From: Mycobacterium dioxanotrophicus
GTDB lineage: Bacteria > Actinomycetota > Actinomycetes > Mycobacteriales > Mycobacteriaceae
Reading direction: 5' to 3'
Length of the DNA: 64,000 bases
Assembly: GCF_002157835.1 (NCBI RefSeq)
Contig: NZ_CP020809.1
Span: forward strand, 1,240,001 to 1,304,000
A model generated the notes under the pieces. It did not search any database, had not been told where the DNA came from, and saw nothing but the letters and a program-made list of their open reading frames with translations. A program made the position numbers and the translations under genes. Position 1 is the stretch's first letter. Every line of letters begins with the position of its first letter. This document shows, piece after piece, positions 36,479-45,010 of the stretch.

Positions 36479-38082
36479 GTGCGCTCAGACGACTGTCGCC
36501 GACACTGGAACTGGTGCCGTCCCCGGCGGTTGGGGCCGCATCGGAACCCGCCGGGCTCGGCCACGGGAGCCGGCGGGGGGCGACGTTCACAGTGGCCGAC
36601 GTCCTGCGACTGGAGACGCTGCGGGCCGGCGAGGCCCGCGTGCTGACCGGGGACGACGGGCTCGATGCTCCGGTCCGGTGGGTGCACTCGTCCGAGATCT
36701 CCGACATCGCGCGGTTTTTGCGGGGTGGCGAGATGCTGCTGACAGCCGGGCTGGGGATCGGATCGACAGACGGACAGCAACGCGCCTACGTCCGCGGCAT
36801 CGCCGCCGCGGGGGCCGCGGCGCTGGTCATCGAGGAATCCGGCCGGGCTTTCCACCGCGTCCCCCGCACCGTCGTCGACGAGGGCATCCGCTGCGGACTA
36901 CCCGTCATCGCGCTGACCCACGAGGTGCCTTTCGCCGCGGTCTCGGCCGAGGTACACGACGTCCTGACCGAACAACAGCTGCAGACCATCAAGCGGGAAC
37001 GCGAGATCGAGACGCTGTTCTCGACACAGCTACTCGACGGTGGCGACCACGTCGGCGTCGTCCAAACGCTCGCAGGTCTCGTCGGCGGCACAGTCGTGCT
37101 CGAAGACGTCAACCACCGCATCGCCGTATGCGAAGCAGCGGGCGGTGTATTCGACGCGGCCTCCTGGGAACGGCACGCCCGCGTTCTGCACGGTTCGCAC
37201 ACCGAGTGCGTGCGCCGTCCAGTGCTGGCACGCGGACAGCTCTGGGGTAATTTGCACGTGCTCAACGGGAGATCCGCCGACGTGGACTTCTCCACAGACG
37301 TCGTCACCGAACGGGCAGCCACCGCAATCGCCATTGCGCTGCTGACCGATCGCAGCCGCGAGGCCATCGACGACCAGCGCAGCACCGCGCTGTTGACGCA
37401 CCTGATGCTGGGCGAGCTCAGCGGCCCGGAGTTCGTCGAGCAGGCGGCGCACCTGGGCTACCAGCTCGGCGGCGCCGACCTGTTCGTCGCGGTCGGAAAC
37501 AAGGCCGGCGACGCCGTCGCGCGCGACCCGAATCAGACGCGAATCCCGTTGGGGCCCGATGCGATCAGTGCCGACATGGGCGATTACGTCATCACCGTCG
37601 CCCCGCGCGCCGGGCGCGCGCGCTTCGAGACGGCCGCCCGCGCCGATGACGGGTTCCTCGGCGGCGGCTGCAGCCGCGACCTTCCTGCCGACCGAATCGG
37701 GCTCGCGGTGCGGCAGGCCAAGAGCGCCGCGGCCGTCGCCCGCACGACGCGCCGCTGGCTCAACTTCGACGAACTCGGAGTGGAGCGCATCCTGGTGGGA
37801 TTGGCCGACGGTCCCGAACTCGCCGCCTTCGTCGAAGACGAACTCGGCCCGCTGCTCAGTGCCGACGCCGCCTCACACACCCCACTGCTGCCCACCCTGC
37901 GGGCGTTCCTCGAGCACGACGGCCGCAAGACCGACGCCGCCGACGCCCTCTACATCCAGCGCCGCACGCTCTACAACCGGCTCGAACGCATGGCAGGCAT
38001 CCTCGGCAGATCCCTCGACGACGCGGACACCCGGCAGCGGCTCACCCTCGCCGTCAAAGCCCTGGATCTGATGCAGGGTTAG
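36475..38082 (+). CDS. PucR-family transcriptional regulator
   Basis: A 535-residue regulator starting at GTG 36475 after GAGGGGGGA. Residues about 35-165 form the PucR N-terminal sensor domain (TVADVLRLETLRAGEARVLTG; VHSSEISDIARFLRGGE). The middle is a GAF-like or GGDEF-related linker (TVVLEDVNHRIAVCE). The C-terminus is the PucR HTH (RRTLYNRLERMAGILG). Family members activate genes for purine, polyketide, proline or GABA catabolism. It lies between the permease and the second GH3 gene, so it probably controls part of this island. The two CACACGGTGT sites at 20233 and 20310 are candidates for its target. Confidence 0.88.
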   Translation: MSALRRLSPTLELVPSPAVGAASEPAGLGHGSRRGATFTVADVLRLETLRAGEARVLTGDDGLDAPVRWVHSSEISDIARFLRGGEMLLTAGLGIGSTDGQQRAYVRGIAAAGAAALVIEESGRAFHRVPRTVVDEGIRCGLPVIALTHEVPFAAVSAEVHDVLTEQQLQTIKREREIETLFSTQLLDGGDHVGVVQTLAGLVGGTVVLEDVNHRIAVCEAAGGVFDAASWERHARVLHGSHTECVRRPVLARGQLWGNLHVLNGRSADVDFSTDVVTERAATAIAIALLTDRSREAIDDQRSTALLTHLMLGELSGPEFVEQAAHLGYQLGGADLFVAVGNKAGDAVARDPNQTRIPLGPDAISADMGDYVITVAPRAGRARFETAARADDGFLGGGCSRDLPADRIGLAVRQAKSAAAVARTTRRWLNFDELGVERILVGLADGPELAAFVEDELGPLLSADAASHTPLLPTLRAFLEHDGRKTDAADALYIQRRTLYNRLERMAGILGRSLDDADTRQRLTLAVKALDLMQG

Positions 38083-38294
38083 CGTAGCCCGCGCATACCG
38101 GGCCCAATAACGTTCCCACAGTGTGTAGCTCGGCACTACAAACGCTGCTCGCCGTGCCACTGTGCCATTGCTTCAGCACGTCCTAAGTTACGAAAGGACA
38201 GTGTCGGCGGACCGGCCCGCACCCGGACGTCCCCCCCGGCCCACATTCCGGCACCAACGTGCCTGCCGCGCAACAGAAACGGAGGGGGAGCATC

Positions 38295-39350
38295 ATGAGC
38301 ATCATCAACGACCTGACGGTCGACCGGCCTGTCGAGGCCGATGCTCACGCCGTTCTGCTGCCGACGGTCCATACCCCACGGGTCGACGGCTGGCTGGAAT
38401 CCTTCCTGACCCACGGCGGGCGCGGTGTGTTCCTGGCCTCCAGTGCCGAGGAGTATGCGGTGCGTCGGATCGGCCCCGGCAGGCGTCGATCAGAGACAGC
38501 CGCCGACGTCGAGGCCTTCGCTGCCGCTGTGCGCGAATCGGCCGGCGCGGAGGTCATCGTCGCCGTCGACGCCGAAAGCGGCGGCGTGCAACGCCTGGAA
38601 CACCTCTGCCCGCCGCTGCCGACCGCTGTGGCGGCCTCGACGATGAGCGACGCCGAGCTCGACGCGGCGTTCACCGCCCACGCTGTCGCGGCGCGCCGAC
38701 TCGGCGTGACGATGTTCCTGGGACCAGTCGTGGACACGCTCAGTGGCCCCAACGCTTGGCTGGATGGCCGTGTGATGGTCGAGGACCATACCCGCACGGC
38801 ATCCGTCGGCCTGCGCTACCTGGCCGCCGCCCAACGGGCCGGGATAATCGCCACCGCCAAGCATTTCCCGGGCCACCCGCGCCTCATCGGCGACCCGGTC
38901 CACGAGCGGGTCGCGTTGACGATCAACCAGGACGAGGTGCTGCACCACCTGCTGCCCTTCCGCGCCCTGGTCGACGGTGGCGCCGCGGCGGTGATGCTCG
39001 GCCCCGTCACGGTGACCGCCATCGACCCCGAGTCTCCGGCCGCCACCTCCCGGGTCGTCGTCGACCTGCTGCGCCACGAGCTCGGCTTCTCCGGACTGGT
39101 CGTCAGCGACGACCTCAGCGCCGAAAGCACCATGCTCGGCCGCGGTGTCGCCGGCGTCGCGGTGGCGGCCGTCGCGGCCGGAGTGCAGCTGATGCTGGTC
39201 CCCGGCGGGAGCTCGGTCTCCGAGGTTGCCGACGGGATCGCGGAAGGAGTCCGCTCCGGTCGGCTGTCCCGATCGCAGCTGGCGCGCGCGGCCGACGCGG
39301 TCCGCAGAACCAGCAGTCTGCTCACCCGCGATGCCGCCCTCTCCGGTTGA
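38295..39350 (+). CDS. GH3-family protein, NagZ-like (copy 2)
   Basis: A 351-residue paralogue of the 33747 product. ATG 38295 follows GGAGGGGGAG. It has LASSAEEYAVRRIG near the N-terminus, KHFPGH, and the nucleophile Asp in VVSDDLSAESTM. After KHFPGH it reads PRLIGDPVHERV, so an Asp and a His are both near the place of the NagZ acid/base loop, unlike copy 1. No signal peptide is present. The pair probably acts on related intracellular glycosides taken up or formed by the island. Confidence 0.75.
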   Translation: MSIINDLTVDRPVEADAHAVLLPTVHTPRVDGWLESFLTHGGRGVFLASSAEEYAVRRIGPGRRRSETAADVEAFAAAVRESAGAEVIVAVDAESGGVQRLEHLCPPLPTAVAASTMSDAELDAAFTAHAVAARRLGVTMFLGPVVDTLSGPNAWLDGRVMVEDHTRTASVGLRYLAAAQRAGIIATAKHFPGHPRLIGDPVHERVALTINQDEVLHHLLPFRALVDGGAAAVMLGPVTVTAIDPESPAATSRVVVDLLRHELGFSGLVVSDDLSAESTMLGRGVAGVAVAAVAAGVQLMLVPGGSSVSEVADGIAEGVRSGRLSRSQLARAADAVRRTSSLLTRDAALSG

Positions 39351-39390
39351 CGATGAATCGCACGGTGCGCACGGATCGGGTGGGCTCACG

Positions 39391-40011
39391 GTGACGGCAC
39401 CGCCACCCGATGAACACTGGCAGGTTCGAGCCGCCGCCGACTTCCTCCGCGAGGTGGTGGACCGTGCGCCGCGACGCGATCCCGCGCCGGTGGTCGTGGC
39501 GATCGACGGGCGCAGCCGGTCGGGCAAGACATCGCTGGCGACGATCCTGGCGGACGACGACCCCAGCGTCGCGATCGTGCACACCGACGACATCGCCTGG
39601 CACCACTCGTTCTTCGACTGGACGCTGCTGCTCGTCGAGGGCATCCTCGCACCCCTGAACCGACATGGCGCGCCCGTGTCCTACGTTCCGCCTGTCTGGA
39701 TGCAGCGGGGCAGGGCGGGATCCATCGATGTTCCCGCCCGTACCCACACGGTGCTCGTCGAGGGCGTCGGAGCCGGTCGTTGCGAGTTGGTGCCCTGGTT
39801 GCACGCCTCGATCTGGGTGGACACCGACGAGGACCTGGCGATGCGCCGCACTGTCGAACTCGACCGCGACCCACAGGGATTCGTCGCGGACTGGATGCGG
39901 GCCGAACGAGATCACCTGGATAGGGATCAGCCTTGGCAACGGGCTATTGCGTTCGTATGGGGAGCCGGACGCCCGTCGCCGCCCGCAGCGGTATACGCCC
40001 GGTTTGGCTGA
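39391..40011 (+). CDS. P-loop kinase of the uridine/nucleoside kinase type
   Basis: About 206 residues from GTG 39391; an ATG at 39331, inside the GH3 gene, is the alternative. The Walker A motif is GRSRSGKTS near residue 40, followed by HTDDIAWHHSFFDW and LVEGVGAGR, the pattern of uridine kinase-like proteins that phosphorylate small hydroxyl substrates. No lid motif clearly identifies a nucleoside. Following a GH3 gene, a kinase could trap a released sugar or aminopolyol. This is inferred from context. Confidence 0.7.
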   Translation: MTAPPPDEHWQVRAAADFLREVVDRAPRRDPAPVVVAIDGRSRSGKTSLATILADDDPSVAIVHTDDIAWHHSFFDWTLLLVEGILAPLNRHGAPVSYVPPVWMQRGRAGSIDVPARTHTVLVEGVGAGRCELVPWLHASIWVDTDEDLAMRRTVELDRDPQGFVADWMRAERDHLDRDQPWQRAIAFVWGAGRPSPPAAVYARFG

Positions 40012-40222
40012 TGCCCGCCGACTGTCGCCCCACTGACGTGGCGGTCTATGCACCCGCACGCCCCTACACGCCGCGGGAAGTCGGCGCGCCGGAAGGGTTC
40101 ACGCGGTGTCACTTCCGCCGAATGTTCGAGGCCGATAGCGTAATTCGGATCCAGCAGCGCGCGTCGAGGAATTCTCGCCCACGTGTGCATCCACCGCACG
40201 TGCCCCTACGAAAGAGGTCAGT

Positions 40223-41248
40223 GTGAAAGCCGTCGTCTTCACCTCCCCGTCGCACGTCGAGCTCACCCAGCGGGCAGAACCTCGGCCGGGTGGCCCGAAC
40301 GAATCGCTGATCGCGGTCATCGCCTGTGGTCTGTGTGGCTCCGACGCGCGCACCATGACTGACCCACCGCGAATGCCATGTACGCCCGACACGGTGCTCG
40401 GCCACGAGATCGTCGGACGCATCGTCGAACCGGGAGACAGCGGCCGTTTCACCGCCGGCGACGTCGTCGTGGTGGTTCCCAACTATCCCTGCCGTACATG
40501 TCAGTCATGCCGGCGAGGCCTGATCAACCTGTGTGACCGCTTCGACCACATCGGTGCGGTCAGCGACGGAGGATTGACTGAAAAGATTTGGGTTCCTGAG
40601 GAATTCGTGCATCCCGTGCCTAACGGTCTGCAACCGCACGTTGCCGTTCTCGCTGAACCGCTCGCCTGCATTCTCAACGGCACCACGCGTGCTCGCTGGT
40701 CGCCCGGCGAGCCGGCCGTCGTGCTGGGCGCCGGGCCGATCGGGCTGCTGTTCACCGTTATGGCGAAGTTGGCAGGCGTACACCCGCTCGTCGTGACGGA
40801 ACCGGATCCCGCGCGTGCCGGTCTGGCTCGCGAGCTCGGTGCCGACCACGTGGTCGATCCCCGCGGCGGCGACGCTTCATTGCAGATCGCCGCCGTAGTG
40901 GGAGAGCGCGGCGCCACCACCGTGATCGACGCCGTCGGCACGTTGCTGCCGACGGCACTACAGGTCGTCGCCAAGGGCGGTGAAATTCTCGTTTTCGGTG
41001 TCGATCGCGTCGGCGAAGTCACGATTGCGCCGTCGACAATCGTCGATAAGGAGATCTCGATCCACGGCGTGTACATCGCCAAAGGGACGTTTCCGTTGGC
41101 GCTGAAACTCCTTGAGTGTCATCAGGATCTGTTCGCCAAGATCGTCACCGACGTCTACCCGCTCGACGAGTGGGAGGAGGCCAAGGTGGCCCTGTGCGGT
41201 CAGAAGGCCGCAGGCAAGATCCTGGTCCTCGTCGACGACCCGCGGTAG
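40223..41248 (+). CDS. Zinc-dependent medium-chain alcohol dehydrogenase
   Basis: A 341-residue MDR-family enzyme starting at GTG 40223 with AAAGAGG upstream. Catalytic zinc ligands are in CGLCGSDA and GHEIVG; the structural zinc loop has four Cys (CRTCQSCRRGLINLC). The NAD-binding Rossmann motif is VLGAGPIGLL. The pattern with GHEIVGRIVE is typical of sorbitol, threonine and related polyol dehydrogenases. It is the last gene of the island on this strand, and a 211-base gap without other features precedes it. It likely oxidises a secondary alcohol. Confidence 0.88.
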   Translation: MKAVVFTSPSHVELTQRAEPRPGGPNESLIAVIACGLCGSDARTMTDPPRMPCTPDTVLGHEIVGRIVEPGDSGRFTAGDVVVVVPNYPCRTCQSCRRGLINLCDRFDHIGAVSDGGLTEKIWVPEEFVHPVPNGLQPHVAVLAEPLACILNGTTRARWSPGEPAVVLGAGPIGLLFTVMAKLAGVHPLVVTEPDPARAGLARELGADHVVDPRGGDASLQIAAVVGERGATTVIDAVGTLLPTALQVVAKGGEILVFGVDRVGEVTIAPSTIVDKEISIHGVYIAKGTFPLALKLLECHQDLFAKIVTDVYPLDEWEEAKVALCGQKAAGKILVLVDDPR

Positions 41249-41309
41249 CAGCGCACGTGCTGTTGAGCCGAGGTGCTCTGCACGTCAGGATCCGTTGTGC
41301 GGGTGGATT

Positions 41310-42557
41310 TTACCGGCCGGCTCCGGTTGGTGACGAGCCGGTGCGTTGCGGAACAGCGGGCGGCGCGGTCGACGGCTGCCGGATCGCCCGTGACATCGTC
41401 AGGCAGATGCCCAAGGCGATGAGTGGAATCCCCATGGCGGCACTGAGCGGGACGACGCGCGTAGCCCATCCGATCACCGACGGCCCCGCCAGCATGGCGA
41501 CGTAGGCCATACCGACGACGCGGGATAGATCCGTCGCTGTAGACCCGGGCAGGCTTCCTGTAGCGGAGAAGACGAGCGGGACGCAGCCGGCCAGGCCGAG
41601 CCCGTACACCGCCCATCCGACGTACGTAAGTGGCAGATAGGGCGAGACGAGCACCACGGTTATTCCGGCGATCGCCAGGACTGTGCCCGCGCGTAGCAGC
41701 CGGAAGGCACCGAGAGCGTCGGTGAGCCGATCGGCGGTGAACCGGCCGATCGTCATGGTGGTGACGAACACGGCGAAGGTGACGGCCGATGCCGTGCCGT
41801 CGGCGCCGAGGTGCTGCCGGGCGTGAAGTCCGCTCCAGTCAGTGGCGGCACCCTCGCACACGAAGTACAGGAACGCCAGAGTCCCCAGAGTCAGAACCCG
41901 CCGCAGCTTGTCCGATGCGCGGGTGGGTACGGCGTCGTGGGCGAGCTGGCACGACTCGCGACGGGTGCCCGGTTCGGCATGTGGACCGCGTAGCAACCAG
42001 GGCGAAGACACCAGAATCAGCGTCGCACACCCCAGGGTCGCGACCAGCGCCGACGTGATCGGACCGGCACCGAGGGCGATCAAAGCGGTTCCGGAGGCTG
42101 CGCCCGCGATGTTGCCGATCGAGAACGCACCGTGGAAGGAGGACATGACTGCGCGGCCGTACCGGCGTTCGACGTACACAGCGTGCGCGTTCATGGCGAT
42201 GTCGAGCAGGCCGCCGGTCGCGCCGAAGATGAACAGACCGGTGCCGAGGACGACGGGATTGGTGGCGGTCAAAGGCACGGCCAGGGCGGCCGACGCAGTG
42301 AGTCCGCCTACGACCCCGAGCAGCGGCGCGCCGATCCGGCCGATCAGTGGCCCGGCGAGTTGCATGCCGGCCAGCGCGCCGGCGCCGAGCAGCAGGAGCA
42401 TCGTGCCCAGCATCGCCGTCGAGACTCCGGTTCGGTCTTGGACGGCGGGGATGTGCACAGCCCAGCTGGACACGGCGAGGCCGTAGGTGACAAATAGCGC
42501 CGACACCGCGATCCGGGCACGGGGTAGTGCGGTCCGCGGTTCCAGTCGGCCGGTCAT
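41310..42557 (-). CDS. MFS transporter
   Basis: A 415-residue permease with about twelve hydrophobic segments. The first helix region (LFVTYGLAVSSWAVHIPAVQDRTG) resembles YbjJ-type MFS proteins, and a second-half motif TMTIGRFTADRLTDALG corresponds to the conserved loop between helices 8 and 9. It converges on the dehydrogenase gene with a 61-base gap. Whether it belongs to the island or to the following permease is unclear; it lies on the other strand with its own start. Substrate unknown. Confidence 0.85.
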   Translation of the reverse strand: MTGRLEPRTALPRARIAVSALFVTYGLAVSSWAVHIPAVQDRTGVSTAMLGTMLLLLGAGALAGMQLAGPLIGRIGAPLLGVVGGLTASAALAVPLTATNPVVLGTGLFIFGATGGLLDIAMNAHAVYVERRYGRAVMSSFHGAFSIGNIAGAASGTALIALGAGPITSALVATLGCATLILVSSPWLLRGPHAEPGTRRESCQLAHDAVPTRASDKLRRVLTLGTLAFLYFVCEGAATDWSGLHARQHLGADGTASAVTFAVFVTTMTIGRFTADRLTDALGAFRLLRAGTVLAIAGITVVLVSPYLPLTYVGWAVYGLGLAGCVPLVFSATGSLPGSTATDLSRVVGMAYVAMLAGPSVIGWATRVVPLSAAMGIPLIALGICLTMSRAIRQPSTAPPAVPQRTGSSPTGAGR

Positions 42558-42675
42558 TATGTTCCTTCGTTCGCGGCCGGCGAAGGCACGGCCTCTCTAA
42601 TCAAGTGTGTGGGCCTACAACGTCGACGGACCCACGCTGCGATTGCGGCGCGGGAATGCACGTCGAGGCGAACGG

Positions 42676-42718
42676 CTCGGGTAGAACGCCGCGAAAGAAC
42701 CGCGGCGTTCTACCCGAG
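42676..42718 (-). terminator. 18-bp perfect hairpin after the permease gene
   Basis: Bases 42676-42693 and 42701-42718 are perfectly complementary over 18 bp with a 7-base loop (AAAGAAC). The hairpin lies 21 bases past the stop of the reverse-strand permease gene. There is no U tract, which is common for mycobacterial terminators. Confidence 0.8.
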
Positions 42719-42738
42719 TGTGGTGCTCCAGCAGTCGA

Positions 42739-44316
42739 TTACCGACTGCGTTGGGCGCGCAGCATGTTGGCGATTTCGATTGCATCGCCTTCAGGGGCGT
42801 CCGATTTGCGTTCGGGCTTGGCGATGAGGAGGTAGGCCAGTCCGGTGATGACGACGACGAGCAAACCGATCAACGCGATCCACCGATCGAAGAAGTCCGC
42901 CTGTGTGTTGTCGGGACGGGCGAGGATCACCATGGCGAAGATCCCGTAGGCGAGGGCCAGGATGTTGACCGGCAGACCGAACCTGCCGAGGTTCCAGGAT
43001 CCGGCGGGCCGCCAGCCCTTCATCCGGGCGCGTAGGGCAGCGAAGACGACCATCATGAAGGCGACGTAGATCGCGAGCGTCTGGAAGCCCGCCAGCCGGA
43101 ACAATGAGTCGGGGGAGAAGTACACGAACACCACGACGAGGGCGGGCAGCACGTTGGTGATCAGCAACGCGCTGACCGGCGTGTGGTGCCTGCCCGCGGT
43201 CTTCGAGATGACGTGGCTGCCGGGGAACATGCCGTCACGGGCCATCGAGAACACGAAGCGGCTCACGGCAGTCTGTTGTCCCATGACGCCGGCGATGAAC
43301 GAGATCACCGCGATGAGCAGGAAGATCTTCGATCCCACGGTGCCGAGGGTCGCCTGCAACATGGTCGGAATCGGGTTGGTCTCCTGGCCGGAGAGCACCT
43401 CATCCAGATTGGGCGTGGCCAGTGCGAATCCCGCGAAGGCGACCATCGCGGCGCCGCCGCCGACGGTCACGGTCAGAATCATCGCGCGGGGGATGGCACG
43501 AGCGGGGTTGGGCGTCTCCTCGGCCAGTTCGCCGCAGGACTCGATCGCGCCGAAGAGGTACAAACCCACCAGCGAGGCGCCGAGCATGGCGTAGAGCAGG
43601 CCGTGTTCGGAAGCCTTGCCGAGTGTGGAGAAGAAGATGTCGAACGAGTTCTTGCGCTCGAAGATGAGCAGGTAGGTGCCGACGCCGACCACGCCGGTCA
43701 GTTCGGCAACGAGGCCGATCTTCGTGATGAAACCGAGCGCCTTCGTCCCGCGCAGGTTCAGGATCAGACAGAACACCAGCACGCCCAGAGTGATGACGAG
43801 CCGCTGCAGCGGCGAGGCCGTGACCGACGGCTGCTCGGGTGTGCCGAGGAACAGGCTCGCGATGAAGTTCGAGCTGAACAGGGCGGTGGTCGTGATCCCC
43901 ATGGTGATGCTGCCGACGTAGACCCACGACATCTGCCAGGCGTACTTACCGCTCCAGAGCCGGCGGGCCCACTGGTAGATACCACCGGCGATGGGATACT
44001 GCGACACGATCTCGCCGAACACCAGCGCGATGAGGAGCATGCCGACGCCGACGATCGGAATCCACCAGATCGCGGCACCACCGGCTGCGGCGATGCCCAT
44101 CGCGAAGATGGACACGACGCCCACCATGGGGGACAGATAGAGGAATCCGAGCGCGAAGTTCGAGAACCAACTCAGACTGCGTTCGAGTTGTGGCTTGTAC
44201 CCAACCGCGATGAGGTGCGCTTCGTCGCTGTTGTGGGCGGCACCGGCGGCGCTGGGGGCGTCGTGTGGTCGGTGTTCCGCGCTCGGTGCGGATTCGTCGA
44301 TAGTGGACATGGCCAT
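42739..44316 (-). CDS. APC-family amino acid permease
   Basis: A 525-residue permease with about twelve predicted spans and a polar N-terminal tail of some 50 residues. The first span region (LSWFSNFALGFLYLSPMVGV) and the later SCGELAEETPNPARAIPRAM match the APC superfamily, nearest in style to GABA/choline-type permeases. It differs in length and sequence from the 34822 permease. It ends before a strong hairpin terminator and is apparently monocistronic. The ATG at 44316 is used; a second in-frame ATG follows two codons later. Confidence 0.87.
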   Translation of the reverse strand: MAMSTIDESAPSAEHRPHDAPSAAGAAHNSDEAHLIAVGYKPQLERSLSWFSNFALGFLYLSPMVGVVSIFAMGIAAAGGAAIWWIPIVGVGMLLIALVFGEIVSQYPIAGGIYQWARRLWSGKYAWQMSWVYVGSITMGITTTALFSSNFIASLFLGTPEQPSVTASPLQRLVITLGVLVFCLILNLRGTKALGFITKIGLVAELTGVVGVGTYLLIFERKNSFDIFFSTLGKASEHGLLYAMLGASLVGLYLFGAIESCGELAEETPNPARAIPRAMILTVTVGGGAAMVAFAGFALATPNLDEVLSGQETNPIPTMLQATLGTVGSKIFLLIAVISFIAGVMGQQTAVSRFVFSMARDGMFPGSHVISKTAGRHHTPVSALLITNVLPALVVVFVYFSPDSLFRLAGFQTLAIYVAFMMVVFAALRARMKGWRPAGSWNLGRFGLPVNILALAYGIFAMVILARPDNTQADFFDRWIALIGLLVVVITGLAYLLIAKPERKSDAPEGDAIEIANMLRAQRSR

Positions 44317-44736
44317 CTCTCGTTCGGTGATCGTGGTGCACGTCGTCGACCGCCATACCGGGCTGGCGTCCTACATTCGTCGGAAGCCGTCGGACTAACG
44401 GTCAACGTGGTGTGACCTCAGTCTCTCTGCGGACACGACCCTCTGGAAAGACACGTGGTGGGTGTTAAATTTCGGCCGAACGTACACGTTTTGGGCATTT
44501 CGCGCCTCAGTCGACATCTCGCTGCACAACGTGATGAATACGGTGTTTCCCCTCTTCGACTGTCTGGAGTTCGAGCGCCTCGACGACGGTGGGCATGGGC
44601 ATACGGCGAACCCGCCATGACTGGTCGACCGGCTCCGCCTCGGATGGGCGGACGTCCGCGTGGCTTGCCCGGTTGAACACGAGAGTGCGTGCATGCAATG
44701 GCATTCCCAGCCGGCACGCGGATCATGGAGAACGTG
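44317..44736. other. 420-base gap, no supported gene
   Basis: This divergent gap should carry promoters for the permease (minus) and the small secreted protein (plus). A reverse-strand frame of 65 codons (44507-44704) has no recognised domain or good ribosome site. An AT-rich stretch around 44466-44500 is the likeliest promoter area. No structured RNA was identified. Confidence 0.45.
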
Positions 44737-45006
44737 ATGCGAATCTGGTTGCTGTGCGCCCCGCTGCTGCTGGGCGCGGCCGCGGTTGTGACGGCGCCGA
44801 TGGCGTCAGCAGGCGCCGATGATGTCATCAGCGATCTGGAGGCGCAGGGCTACACCGTGCAGATCAACTGGACCAACGGATTCGACACCAAGCCGCTGTC
44901 GGAGTGCTGGGTCACCGGCGTGAACAACCCCGGCAACCAGAAGCCCGGTCCGGGCACGTTCGTCACGGTGTACGTCGACGTTGCGTGCCCCAATCACGAT
45001 TACTGA
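44737..45006 (+). CDS. Small secreted mycobacterial protein
   Basis: An 89-residue protein; ATG 44737 has GGAGA upstream, and an ATG at 44725 would add four residues. A signal peptide (LLCAPLLLGAAAVVTAPMASA) is cleaved near residue 25. The mature part, beginning GADDVISDLEAQGYTVQINW, contains two Cys (ECWVTG and DVACPNH) that likely form a disulfide. It belongs to a group of short exported mycobacterial proteins of unknown function that start with a similar DVISDLEAQGY stretch. Confidence 0.75.
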   Translation: MRIWLLCAPLLLGAAAVVTAPMASAGADDVISDLEAQGYTVQINWTNGFDTKPLSECWVTGVNNPGNQKPGPGTFVTVYVDVACPNHDY

Positions 45007-45010
45007 GAGG

